From Rhodocyclaceae bacterium (GTDB taxonomy: Bacteria; Pseudomonadota; Gammaproteobacteria; Burkholderiales; Rhodocyclaceae), in the NCBI GenBank assembly GCA_023230455.1, contig JALNXH010000024.1, positions 1 to 53,023 on the forward strand: 53,023 bases of DNA. The letters are read 5' to 3'. The position numbers and the translations under genes were made by a program. Shown here piece by piece: positions 41,432 to 52,904 of the stretch (positions are counted from its first letter, which is position 1; each line of letters begins with the position of its first letter). The notes below the pieces were generated by a model. It saw nothing but the letters and a program-made list of their open reading frames with translations, did no database searches and had not been told where the DNA came from.

Positions 41432-43735
41432 ATGGCTGTCAATTTCTCGCCGCGTCCTGCGCCGCAACCGCTTCCCGAAAAAATCGTCGCCCTCGTCAAT
41501 GAGGCGCGCTGGCTGCTGGTGGCCGCCGGGGCGCTTTACCTCGCACTGGTGCTCTGGGGCTTCAATTACGCCGATCCCGGCTGGTCGCATGCCGCCCTGA
41601 TCGAGCGGACGACCAATCCCGGCGGTCGCCTGGGCGCCTGGATGGCCGATCTGATGCTTTATCTGTTCGGTTTTTCGGCCTGGTGGTGGGTGGTTTTCCT
41701 GTTGTTTCTGGTGGCGTGGGGCTATCGACGCCTTGAAGGCTGGTTTTCCGGCGACCGCCGCCCCTTCCTGATCGCGGTAGCTGGCTTTGTCGTCGTGCTG
41801 ACGAGCAGCAGCGGCATTGAGGCAATGCGCTTCTGGAGCCTGCAAGCGCCCTTGCCGTTGGCGCCCGGAGGCCTGCTCGGTGCCGAAGTTGGCCGTTGGA
41901 CGACGCAATTTCTCGGTTTCAACGGCGGCACTCTCATCCTGATGGCCTTGTTCGCCGCCGGCATTTCGCTGTTGACCGGCCTGTCCTGGATCGGCTTGAG
42001 CGAACGGGTTGGGCAGTTGCTCGAAGCAAGCTGGCTGGGGTCGATTCGCCTCTGGCAGACCTGGCAGGATCGGCGCATCGGCCGTGCGGTAGCGGAGCGG
42101 CGCGAGGCGGTGGTGGTGGTCGAGCGCAAGAAAATCGAGGAGAACCCCTCGCCGCCGATCAAGATCGAGGCGGTTGAGCTCGACATCCCCGTGGCGCCGA
42201 AAGCGGCGGCGCGGGCGGAAAAAGAGCGCCAGACGCCGATGTTTTACGACGCGCCGGGCGAAGCCCTGCCGCCGCTACATCTGCTCGACGAGCCGAGCCA
42301 TAACCCCGACGATCTGCCCAGTGGCGAAACGCTCGAATTTACCTCGCGCCTGATCGAACGCAAGCTGTCGGATTTCGGCGTTGAAGCCAAAGTGCTGTCG
42401 GCCCTGCCGGGCCCGGTCGTCACCCGCTACGAAATCGAGCCGGCGACCGGCATCAAGGGCAGCCAGATCGTCGGCCTGGCCAAGGATCTGGCCCGTTCCC
42501 TGTCGCTGGTCAGCGTGCGTGTCGTCGAAACCGTGCCGGGCAAGTCCTGCATGGCGCTGGAACTGCCGAACGCCAAACGGCAGACCGTGCGCCTCTCCGA
42601 GATCATCGGGTCGAAGGCCTATCATGCGCTGCATTCGCCGCTGGCGATGGCGCTGGGCAAGGATATCTCGGGCCAGCCGATGGTGACCGATCTGGCCAAG
42701 ATGCCGCACCTGCTGGTGGCCGGCACCACCGGTTCAGGAAAATCCGTGGGCATCAACGCGATGATCCTTTCGTTGCTCTACAAGTCGGAGCCACGGGACG
42801 TGCGGCTGATCATGGTCGATCCGAAGATGCTGGAACTTTCGATCTACGAAGGCATTCCGCACCTGCTGGCGCCGGTGGTCACCGATATGAACAAGGCGGC
42901 TAACGCGCTGCACTGGTGCGTCGGCGAGATGGAGAAGCGCTACAAGCTGATGTCGGCGGTCGGTGTGCGCAACCTTGCCGGTTTCAACAGCAAGGTGCGC
43001 GAGGCCGAAAAGGCGGGCGAACATATCCCCAATCCGTTCCCACTGGTGCCTGAATCGCCCGAGCCGCTGGCGACTCTGCCGCATATCGTGGTGGTCATCG
43101 ACGAGCTTGCCGACCTGATGATGGTGGTCGGCAAGAAGGTTGAGGAACTCATCGCCCGCCTCGCCCAAAAAGCCCGCGCCGCCGGCATTCACCTGATCCT
43201 CGCCACGCAGCGGCCGAGTGTCGACGTGATTACGGGCCTGATCAAGGCCAACATCCCGACCCGAATCGCCTTCCAGGTGAGCAGCAAGATCGATTCGCGC
43301 ACCATCCTCGACCAGATGGGCGCCGAGGCTCTGCTCGGGCAGGGGGACATGCTTTACTTGGCGCCCGGAACCGGTCTGCCGATTCGGGTGCATGGTGCTT
43401 ATGTTGCCGACGACGAAGTGCATCGCATCGTCGATCACCTGCGCAAGGTCGGCGAGCCGGATTACATCGAGGACATCGTCAACCCGCCGGCAAGCGACGC
43501 CGAGGCCGGCGGCGGCGAGGCCAGCGGCGACGCCGAGGCCGATCCGATGTACGACCAGGCGGTGGAGATCGTGCTCAAGACGCGGCGGCCATCGATCTCG
43601 CTGGTGCAGCGTCATCTGCGTATCGGCTATAACCGCGCGGCGCGGATGATCGAGGCGATGGAGCATGCAGGCTTGGTTTCGCCGATGAACGGTGCCGGCA
43701 GTCGCGACGTATTGGCGCCCGAAAGGAGCGACTGA
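41432..43735 (+). CDS. ftsK: DNA translocase FtsK
   Basis: This 767-residue septal DNA pump moves chromosome ends and activates XerCD recombination at dif. Four N-terminal membrane segments lie within residues 25-190. The motor has Walker A LLVAGTTGSGKSVGINAM near residue 435 and Walker B VVVIDELADLMM. The C-terminal gamma winged helix (ISLVQRHLRIGYNRAARMIE) reads KOPS sequences. An upstream GTG at 41417 in the same frame is a weaker alternative start. lolA follows 59 bases later. Confidence 0.96.
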   Translation: MAVNFSPRPAPQPLPEKIVALVNEARWLLVAAGALYLALVLWGFNYADPGWSHAALIERTTNPGGRLGAWMADLMLYLFGFSAWWWVVFLLFLVAWGYRRLEGWFSGDRRPFLIAVAGFVVVLTSSSGIEAMRFWSLQAPLPLAPGGLLGAEVGRWTTQFLGFNGGTLILMALFAAGISLLTGLSWIGLSERVGQLLEASWLGSIRLWQTWQDRRIGRAVAERREAVVVVERKKIEENPSPPIKIEAVELDIPVAPKAAARAEKERQTPMFYDAPGEALPPLHLLDEPSHNPDDLPSGETLEFTSRLIERKLSDFGVEAKVLSALPGPVVTRYEIEPATGIKGSQIVGLAKDLARSLSLVSVRVVETVPGKSCMALELPNAKRQTVRLSEIIGSKAYHALHSPLAMALGKDISGQPMVTDLAKMPHLLVAGTTGSGKSVGINAMILSLLYKSEPRDVRLIMVDPKMLELSIYEGIPHLLAPVVTDMNKAANALHWCVGEMEKRYKLMSAVGVRNLAGFNSKVREAEKAGEHIPNPFPLVPESPEPLATLPHIVVVIDELADLMMVVGKKVEELIARLAQKARAAGIHLILATQRPSVDVITGLIKANIPTRIAFQVSSKIDSRTILDQMGAEALLGQGDMLYLAPGTGLPIRVHGAYVADDEVHRIVDHLRKVGEPDYIEDIVNPPASDAEAGGGEASGDAEADPMYDQAVEIVLKTRRPSISLVQRHLRIGYNRAARMIEAMEHAGLVSPMNGAGSRDVLAPERSD

Positions 43736-43794
43736 GCGCGGTGCCGGGAGGCACGTAGAATGGGCGTCTGCCCTTCCGACCGGACGCTTCAGCC

Positions 43795-44412
43795 ATGCAT
43801 CGCGCCATTCGCCTAGTTCTTTTCTGCATTTTCCCGTTTCTTGCGTTAGCTGCCGAGGCATCGGGCCTCGATCAGATCAATGCCTTCATTGCGGAGACCC
43901 GAACCGCGCAGGGCAGCTTCAGCCAGACCGTGGTGGCCAAATCCGGTCGCAAACCGAAGCAATCGTCGGGTACGTTCGCCCTGCACCGGCCGGGAAAATT
44001 CCGCTGGAGCTACGACAAACCCTATCCGCAACTGTTGGTCAGCGACGGTGAAACATTCTGGAGTTACGACCCCGACCTGAATCAGGTGGTTACCCGCAAG
44101 CTGGGCAAGTCGCTTGGCGCAAGCCCTGCCGCGCTGTTGGCTGGCGGCGATCTGGAAAGCAGTTTCGAGCTAAAGGACGGAGGCAACGCCGATGGGCTGG
44201 AATGGGTGGAGGCCACGCCCCGCGCTCAGGATGCTTCGTTTCAGAAGGTGCGTATCGGCCTGAAGAACCGCTTGCCACAGGCAATGGAAATCAACGACAA
44301 CTTCGGTCAGACCACGCTGTTGCGCTTTACGCGCTTCGAACCTAATTCCGCCCTGGCGCCAGGTTTGTTCCGTTTTGCCGTGCCCAAAGGGGCTGACGTG
44401 GTTGGCGAGTAG
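43795..44412 (+). CDS. lolA: Outer-membrane lipoprotein carrier protein LolA
   Basis: This 205-residue periplasmic protein ferries lipoproteins from LolCDE to the outer membrane. A signal peptide (IRLVLFCIFPFLALAA) is followed by the family's TRTAQGSFSQTVV, the strand motif HRPGKFRWSYDKPYPQLLVS, and DGETFWSYDPDLNQV. C-terminal LRFTRFEPNSALAPGLFRF is typical. The ftsK-lolA order is widely conserved in proteobacteria. Confidence 0.95.
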   Translation: MHRAIRLVLFCIFPFLALAAEASGLDQINAFIAETRTAQGSFSQTVVAKSGRKPKQSSGTFALHRPGKFRWSYDKPYPQLLVSDGETFWSYDPDLNQVVTRKLGKSLGASPAALLAGGDLESSFELKDGGNADGLEWVEATPRAQDASFQKVRIGLKNRLPQAMEINDNFGQTTLLRFTRFEPNSALAPGLFRFAVPKGADVVGE

Positions 44413-44447
44413 GGCAGGGTCCGGCGTTCGCCGAACCCTCATCACAT

Positions 44448-45245
44448 TTACTTGATGACGGCCTTGGCGCGAAGTTCCTGCTGTAGCTGAGCGAGCCTGC
44501 GGCGCTGTATCGATTGCACGATGCGCGGTTTGAGCTCTTCCAGAGCGGGTACTTTCAGCGGACGGGTTTCATCGAGGCGAATCACGTGGTAGCCGAACTG
44601 TGTTTTCACCGGGGTGTCGGTGAACTTGCCGTTGCCGAGTTTGGTTAGCGCTTCGCCGAATTCCTTGACGAATGCCCGCGGTGTCGTCCAGCCAAGGTCG
44701 CCGCCGTTTGAAGCGGAGCCGGTGTCCTTGGATTGCTTGGCCAGATCCTCGAACTTGGTGCCCTTTTTCAACTGTTCGATGGTGGCCTTGGCCTGATCTT
44801 CGGTTTCCAGAAGGATATGGCGGGGGTGGTATTCCTTGTCGCCGGCGGCGGTCTTGATCTGCTCGTATTCGGCCTTGATTTCATCGTCCTTGATCGGCTT
44901 TTTCTTGGTCATGTCCTGCACCAGGGCCGCCGCCAGAATCTGCAAGCGGGCGGCCTCCAGCGCGGTCTTGACCTCTTCCGAATTGCCCAGCCCGCGCTTG
45001 TCGACTTCCTGTAGCAGCAGTTCGCGGCCGATCAGCTCTTCCTTTGCCGCGGCTTGCAGTTCGGGGGAGTCCTTCTGACCTTCTCGCGCCGCTTGTTTCA
45101 GCATCGCGTCGAGCTTGGCCTTGGGGATGGGCTTGTTGTTTACCGTGACTGCCGTTTCTGCGGCAACGAGCGCTGCGGGCGCAAGTCCGGTAACGGCGGC
45201 AATCGATAGCGTGGCAAGCAGACGGGAGATGCGGGCATTCGACAT
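44448..45245 (-). CDS. Peptidyl-prolyl cis-trans isomerase, parvulin type
   Basis: This 265-residue periplasmic folding catalyst starts with a signal peptide (ISRLLATLSIAAVTGLAPAA, cleavage near LVAA). A SurA/PpiC-like helical part follows (KLDAMLKQAAREGQ), then one parvulin domain (EYHPRHILLETEDQAKATIE, then NGGDLGWTTPRAFVKEFGEA and FGYHVIRLDE). I chose the ATG at 45245; the frame is open to 45419, but the signal peptide starts here. It converges with lolA across 35 bases that can fold into a weak hairpin. Confidence 0.92.
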   Translation of the reverse strand: MSNARISRLLATLSIAAVTGLAPAALVAAETAVTVNNKPIPKAKLDAMLKQAAREGQKDSPELQAAAKEELIGRELLLQEVDKRGLGNSEEVKTALEAARLQILAAALVQDMTKKKPIKDDEIKAEYEQIKTAAGDKEYHPRHILLETEDQAKATIEQLKKGTKFEDLAKQSKDTGSASNGGDLGWTTPRAFVKEFGEALTKLGNGKFTDTPVKTQFGYHVIRLDETRPLKVPALEELKPRIVQSIQRRRLAQLQQELRAKAVIK

Positions 45246-45460
45246 GGGTCTTCCTCGTGTATGTTTAGTTGGGCGGAGCGTGCGGCCGGCTACTTTATCC
45301 CACTCCGACGGGAAAAGTATGCCTGTGATACGCGTTGAAACAAGATTCCCCGGCAAGTTGACATCTTGGTCAGTCTCGCTGACTCTTATGTCCGGACGGT
45401 GCTGGCGATCCGCCTTCATCTTTCGCTTTAGTCGCCCATCAAATATTCCCGGAGGAAACA

Positions 45461-45880
45461 GTGTCCGCTACAGAAAATACCCGTAAGGTCATCCAACGTT
45501 TCATGGACAACATCGGCGCAATGAAGTTTGTCGAAGGTTTCAGCGTCATCGCCGAAGACGGCAGTTGGACCATCATCGGCAAGACCAAGGCCTCGCGTAC
45601 CTACCAGGGCCGCAAGGCGATCTTCGAGGAGCTGGTGCCGATGCTGGCCGGCTTCCAAGCGCCGCCGCAGGTCAAGTTCGCTGCGCCCATCGTCGAAGGC
45701 GACCGCGCCGTAATGCTCGGCGCGGGCACGGGCATCGGGCCCACCGGAACGCCCTACGAGCAGCCCTTCTACGCCTGGGTGACCCGTGTCCGCGGCGACG
45801 AGATCGTCGAAATCATCGAATTCCTCGATACCGCCGAACTGGACATGGTCGGCTTCGGTCGCAAGCTGGTCGACGCCTGA
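45461..45880 (+). CDS. NTF2-like / SnoaL-type protein
   Basis: This 139-residue protein is of the ketosteroid-isomerase-like fold, with an N-terminal helix pair (TRKVIQRFMDNIGAMKF), then DGSWTIIGKTKASRTYQGRK and a C-terminal sheet ending VRGDEIVEIIEFLDTAEL. The start codon is GTG, preceded by GGAGGA. Members of this fold isomerise, hydrate or bind hydrophobic ligands, including steroids and limonene epoxide, but many have no known activity. I cannot assign a substrate. It stands alone between divergent and convergent neighbours. Confidence 0.8.
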   Translation: MSATENTRKVIQRFMDNIGAMKFVEGFSVIAEDGSWTIIGKTKASRTYQGRKAIFEELVPMLAGFQAPPQVKFAAPIVEGDRAVMLGAGTGIGPTGTPYEQPFYAWVTRVRGDEIVEIIEFLDTAELDMVGFGRKLVDA

Positions 45881-45892
45881 GGCACGTCGGAG

Positions 45893-46317
45893 CTATTTCG
45901 GCCAGAGCATCATCTGGGTACAGCGGAAGAGCGCCACGGTTCGCCCCGTGGCCTCGTCGCTGACCGTCGCATCCCAGACCTGCGTGGTCTTGCCCCAGTG
46001 GGCCAGCCTTGCTTCGCAGGTCGCGGCACCCTCGCGCACCGTGCCGAGGAAATTCGATTTCAGTTCCAGCGTGGTGAACGTCTCGCAACCGTCGGGCAGG
46101 TGCGCCACGGTAGCGTAGCCGCAGGCAGTATCGGCCAGCGCGATTACCGAGGCGGCATGCAGGAAGCCGTTCGGCGCGAGCATGTGCGGCGCCACGGCCA
46201 TGCGTGCGCGTAGCCGGCCTTCAGCCAGCTCCAGCGCTTCGATGCCGAAACGGCCGGGCAGGCAGTCGCGTCCGCGCTCGTGGAAATGCTCCGGCCTCAG
46301 GCCCGGCCGCAAGCGGC

Positions 46318-46321
<4 letters not shown>
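45893..46321 (-). CDS. PaaI-type hotdog-fold thioesterase
   Basis: This 142-residue protein has the hotdog-fold signature HMLAPNGFLHAASVIALAD, followed by ACGYATVAHLPDG and TLELKSNFLGTVREG. These match the PaaI/YbgC-like group, which removes CoA from aromatic or long acyl thioesters. The active-site HGG of PaaI reads LHAAS here, so catalytic efficiency or substrate may differ. Its start codon overlaps the alaS stop (ATGA), so it is translationally coupled to alaS, an odd pairing seen in several betaproteobacteria. Confidence 0.85.
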
Positions 46322-48939
<2,618 letters not shown>

Positions 48940-49062
48940 GACGGCAGGCGACGGGAAGGCAGGGGACGGATTTTACGCGATGTACCTGCCCGGTTCAGGG
49001 CCAACGTCGATCGATGGCGAAGCGCGACGGCACCCAGGCCGGCCGCCCCGTGCGGCCGAAAT

Positions 49063-50370
49063 CTATGCCGGCGCGTCCGCCAGCGCCACCCGGTTGCGTC
49101 CCTCTGCCTTGGCCCGGTAAAGCGCGGCATCGGCGCGGGCGAGGAATTCGGACAGGCTCAGCTCCGTCTGGTCGAAGGCGGCAACGCCGAAACTGGCGCT
49201 GTACGAGAGCTGCTGGCCGCGCACGTAAAGCGAACTACCGGCGACGGCCTGGCGCATGCGCTCCGCCGCCTGCACCGCTTCGGCCGCCCCCGTGTCGGGC
49301 AGCAGCACGGCGAACTCCTCGCCGCCAAGACGGCCGATGACATCGACTTCGCGCACCACCTGGGTGAGCGTGCGCGCGAAGCTTACCAGCACGGCGTCGC
49401 CGGTCGGATGTCCATGGTTGTCGTTGATGGCCTTGAAATGATCCAGATCGATCATGATCAGCGACAAGGGCACACCATAGCGCGACGAGCGCAGCATTTC
49501 GATTTCCGCTTTCTCGGTGAACGCGCGGCGGCTGGCGAGGCCGGTGAGCGGATCGACGCGGGCGGTCAGTTCGGCGGCCTCCTTTTGCTGACGCAATTCC
49601 TCCGTGGCCAGGGCCACCTGCTGGCGCAGCTCGTCCTGGGTCACGGCGACCTGCGCTGCCATCGCATCGATGCCGCGCGCCAGGGAAGCCAGCGCGCCGG
49701 TCTTGCCGACATCGGTACGGGTTGTCAGTTCGCCCTCGCCGATGCGCGCCACGACCCGGCTGATGTGATCGATCGGCCGGGTGACGCTGGCGGCAATCAG
49801 CGTGGAGAGCATGACGGCAATCAGCAGGCCGACGAACGTGGTGGCGAAGGACCAGTTCAACAGGTCGCGCTTCTGTTTGTTGAGGACTTCCAGCGAAAGC
49901 TCGACCACCGCGTAGCCGAGCAGGGCACCCTGGCCTCCCGACGAGGCGGCCAGTCCGGCGTCGGAGAACGGATCGTCTACCGGCGCCGCGGCGCGGATCG
50001 GTACCACGACCCGCAGCGTATTGCCAACAATGCTCTCTTCTCTCGCGGACAAGGGCGGCGGTGGCGACGAGAAACGTCCCGAGACGCTGCGCGATTTTCC
50101 TTCGGCGCTGTAAATCGCGGCGGCGACGATTTGCCGATCGCCGGCCATTGCCGCGTCGGTCAACCGTTGCAGACCCTCGGTGTGATTGGCGAAGAGCGGG
50201 AACTCCGCGGCAACGCCAAGTTGCCGTGCCGAGGCGAGGCCACGGTCGCGCAGCGCCTCGACCAGATCGGCCGCGTGGCGGTCGAGAAAGCCGAACAGCA
50301 GCAGGGAAACGACGACGATTGCCGGAAATACGGCAGCGAGCAATAGACGGAGACGTATCCCGAATTTCAT
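49063..50370 (-). CDS. Membrane diguanylate cyclase (HAMP-GGDEF)
   Basis: This 435-residue protein has an N-terminal membrane segment (LLLAAVFPAIVVVSLLLFGF), a periplasmic sensor part of about 120 residues, a second segment (FVGLLIAVMLSTLIAASV), a HAMP linker (TRPIDHISRVVARIGEGEL), a coiled region and a GGDEF domain. The active site GGEEF is complete, and the inhibitory I-site RxxD is present five residues before it (REVD-VIGRL-GGEEF), so c-di-GMP synthesis with feedback inhibition is expected. Its start overlaps the stop of the periplasmic binding protein gene (ATGA). The neighbours suggest that it responds to ligand caught by that protein. Confidence 0.93.
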   Translation of the reverse strand: MKFGIRLRLLLAAVFPAIVVVSLLLFGFLDRHAADLVEALRDRGLASARQLGVAAEFPLFANHTEGLQRLTDAAMAGDRQIVAAAIYSAEGKSRSVSGRFSSPPPPLSAREESIVGNTLRVVVPIRAAAPVDDPFSDAGLAASSGGQGALLGYAVVELSLEVLNKQKRDLLNWSFATTFVGLLIAVMLSTLIAASVTRPIDHISRVVARIGEGELTTRTDVGKTGALASLARGIDAMAAQVAVTQDELRQQVALATEELRQQKEAAELTARVDPLTGLASRRAFTEKAEIEMLRSSRYGVPLSLIMIDLDHFKAINDNHGHPTGDAVLVSFARTLTQVVREVDVIGRLGGEEFAVLLPDTGAAEAVQAAERMRQAVAGSSLYVRGQQLSYSASFGVAAFDQTELSLSEFLARADAALYRAKAEGRNRVALADAPA

Positions 50371-51329
50371 CGCGCATCCTCCTTGCGGCGCAGCGTTGCG
50401 GCCAGCTGATCCGGCTCGCCCGGAATCAGCCCGAGAGAGCGGGCCACCGGGTTGTTGAAGGCGACGGAAAAGGTCGTCGACCGGCGTGGTGGCGGCAGCG
50501 TGCGGTTGAGCAGGAAACTGCGCAGTGCGGAAGCGGCCTGGAGCGCCGCCTGGGCCGGCGACGTATGGAGGACGAGGGCCGCACCGGCTTTCACATAAGC
50601 CTCGGAGAATGCCACCACCGGTATTTTTTGGTTATACGAGGCGATCAGAATGAACTGCAAGGTGCCGGCATTGAAGATCTGGCGATCGGGCAGGGCCAGC
50701 AACACATCCGCCTCGGCCAACACCGAGCGCAGGGCCGGGTAGATGTCCTTGGACTCCTCCTCGACCGAAGCCATTACCAGTTGCATGCCACGGATGCCGG
50801 CCGCCTTGACAAGTGCGGGCTTGAGAGTCGAAGAGTCGGAACCGAACAGTATGCCGATCTTGCGCCGTTCGGGCATGGCGAGGCGAATCAGATCCAGATA
50901 GCGTTCCACCGGCTGATCGAGAAAGACCGCCGAGGTGGCGAAGGGCGGTTTGGGCGCAACGGCCTCGTAGCTGGCCTGGGGCAGCAGCGCAGCCAGGATG
51001 GGGACGCCGGCCAGCGCCGGTTCCTTCCTCGTACGCTCGACCATGCCGCGAAAGGCGCCGGCGCCAAGGGTCACGATCAGTTCCGGCAGCCTTGCCGGGG
51101 ACGGTTGGAACTCCTGCCACGGCAGCGTTTGCAGTTCCGTACGCCGCGCGTCTCTCGCCATTTCGCCGGCCAGCACCGCCGCCGCTTCGCCATAGATGCC
51201 ACCGCGATCGGACAGGGCCAGCCAGACTAGGCTCTCTTCGCCGGCGGCGACGCCGGGCAGCCAAAGGACCAGGGCGAAAACCCAGGCCGAGAACGGGCGC
51301 CGCAGGAAGGGGGACGGTTCAGTACTCAA
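50367..51329 (-). CDS. ABC-type periplasmic binding protein (ABC_sub_bind group)
   Basis: This protein of about 320 residues has a likely signal peptide (SAWVFALVLWLPGVAAG) and two Rossmann-like lobes: LIVTLGAGAFRGMVE, then RRKIGILFGSDSSTLKPALV and DVLLALPDRQIFNAGTLQFI. It resembles PF04392-type binding proteins, which in betaproteobacteria often sit with sensory genes rather than permeases. No permease or ATPase gene is adjacent. No ATG fits; TTG at 51329 puts the signal peptide at the front and overlaps the receptor stop by 11 bases. An ATG at 51473 would overlap the receptor by 155 bases and is less likely. It overlaps the cyclase start by 4 bases. Confidence 0.8.
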   Translation of the reverse strand: MSTEPSPFLRRPFSAWVFALVLWLPGVAAGEESLVWLALSDRGGIYGEAAAVLAGEMARDARRTELQTLPWQEFQPSPARLPELIVTLGAGAFRGMVERTRKEPALAGVPILAALLPQASYEAVAPKPPFATSAVFLDQPVERYLDLIRLAMPERRKIGILFGSDSSTLKPALVKAAGIRGMQLVMASVEEESKDIYPALRSVLAEADVLLALPDRQIFNAGTLQFILIASYNQKIPVVAFSEAYVKAGAALVLHTSPAQAALQAASALRSFLLNRTLPPPRRSTTFSVAFNNPVARSLGLIPGEPDQLAATLRRKEDAR

Positions 51330-52904
51330 GTCGCAAAGTGGCGAAAGCGCGGCGCTGGAATAGAAAATTGCTGCTGGGGAGAAAGACGGGCTGGTCGCCA
51401 TACGCCGACTGCAAGGCCACGGCCAGTTCGGCACGATGGCTGCCGAGAAGGAAGGAATAGCCGAGGCGGACATCCAGCCGCTCCGGCTTGAACTCGTCTC
51501 TTCGGCCGCGCCAGTTCATTTTTCCGGCCAGGGCATAGGTCAATGTCAGATCGAGATTGGCCGGGAGTTTCTGGAACAGGGCCAGGGTGGTGGCGTGGCT
51601 CGGTGGCTGTCGATCGGTCCGCAGAATGCGGTCCCGGTACTCGTAACGCTGAAAATTCTGATTCAGCCAGAATTCCGTTTCCTCCAGCGGATGCCAGCGC
51701 AGCTGGTATTCCATGCCCTTGGCCATCACCGACTGGTTGTTGACGAAGTCGGCAGGAACTCCGTCGGTAGCGACGACGTTTTTGATTCTTTCATGATAGG
51801 CGCGCACATCCAGCGTCAGGTTCCATTCGCGGAAGCTGCCCAAATAGCCCAGTTCCTGCGTCAGCAGTGTTTCCGGCCTGACCTTGCCGCTTGCGGCGAT
51901 GAACTGAACCGGGATCACGCCGCCGAGCATCACCCGCATATCGCCCGCCAGCTCGACCAAATTCGGCGTTCTCTCGGATTTGGCAACGCCAAAACGGAAG
52001 GTCTGATCCGGAACCGGGCTGAAATTCGCCATCAGCCGTGGGGCGGCATAACTGCCGGTCCAGCGGTTGCGGCCGATGAATACGCTGCCGTTGAGCAACC
52101 ATTGCGGATGGAAACGCCATTCCAGAGTTCCGAAGACGCGGGTTTCATTCGACGACACGGTGTCGTCGCGGTTGTAGAGCGGCCGGGATCGAACGTCCTG
52201 GTACAGATAGCCGACGCCTGCCACACCGCGCAAGCGCTCGCTCAGGCTCAACTGGTATTGGGCTTCGAGATTGAAGCGCCGTCCTCTGCCACTTTGATCG
52301 ATGATGGCCCCGCCCAGCGGCAGGCTGGAGTTCATATAGCGGTCGCGCCGGTGTTCCTCGTTAAAGCTGGCACTGAGCTTGAATTCGTCGGCAGCCGATA
52401 CTTGGTGGCGCCATTGGCCATGCAAGTAGGTGTCGTACCATGTCACGGTATGGGCATCGTCGCCGAGCGTTCCCTCGCCGCCGTTAGCCTCGTTGGTTCC
52501 GGCTTCGAGCAGGATGTCGTTGCCCAGGTCCGGGCGCAGGTCGCCGCGAAAATGGAATTGGTTCACACCCCTGTCGTCGTAGGCATTGCGATAGCCGTTG
52601 TCCTGCTGGCGGCCGACGGAGATACGGTAGCTGGCTCCGTCATCGCCCCAGCCGATACGCACGCGGTTGTCGAAAATGCCGCCCTCGCCGCTGCTCACCG
52701 AAACCTCACCGCCCCGCGTGTCCAGACTGTGGCGGGTAATGATGTTGATCACGCCGAACATGGCATTGGCGCCGTAGGCGGCCGAGTTGGAGCCGCGCAG
52801 GACTTCGATGCGCTCGATGTCCTCCAGGATTACCCCCGTCAGCCCGTAGTGGGTGTCGCCAAGCGTGAAAGGCGAATACACGGAGCGTCCGTCGACCATC
52901 ACTA
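51319..52904 (-). pseudogene. TonB-dependent outer-membrane receptor, cut by an IS630-family element
   Basis: The remaining 528 or so residues cover the end of the plug (LVMVDGRSVYSPF, then IEVLRGSNSAAYGANA and FGVINIITRHS) and the whole 22-strand-type barrel, ending RRAFATLRLEY with an aromatic residue. The signal peptide, TonB box and first half of the plug are missing, because the reading frame runs into the element at 52903-52904. Full-length relatives have about 650-700 residues. It heads an operon with a periplasmic binding protein and a GGDEF cyclase, which is unlike a pure transport locus. Without its start region it should not be made or exported unless the element supplies a start. 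Confidence 0.85.
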
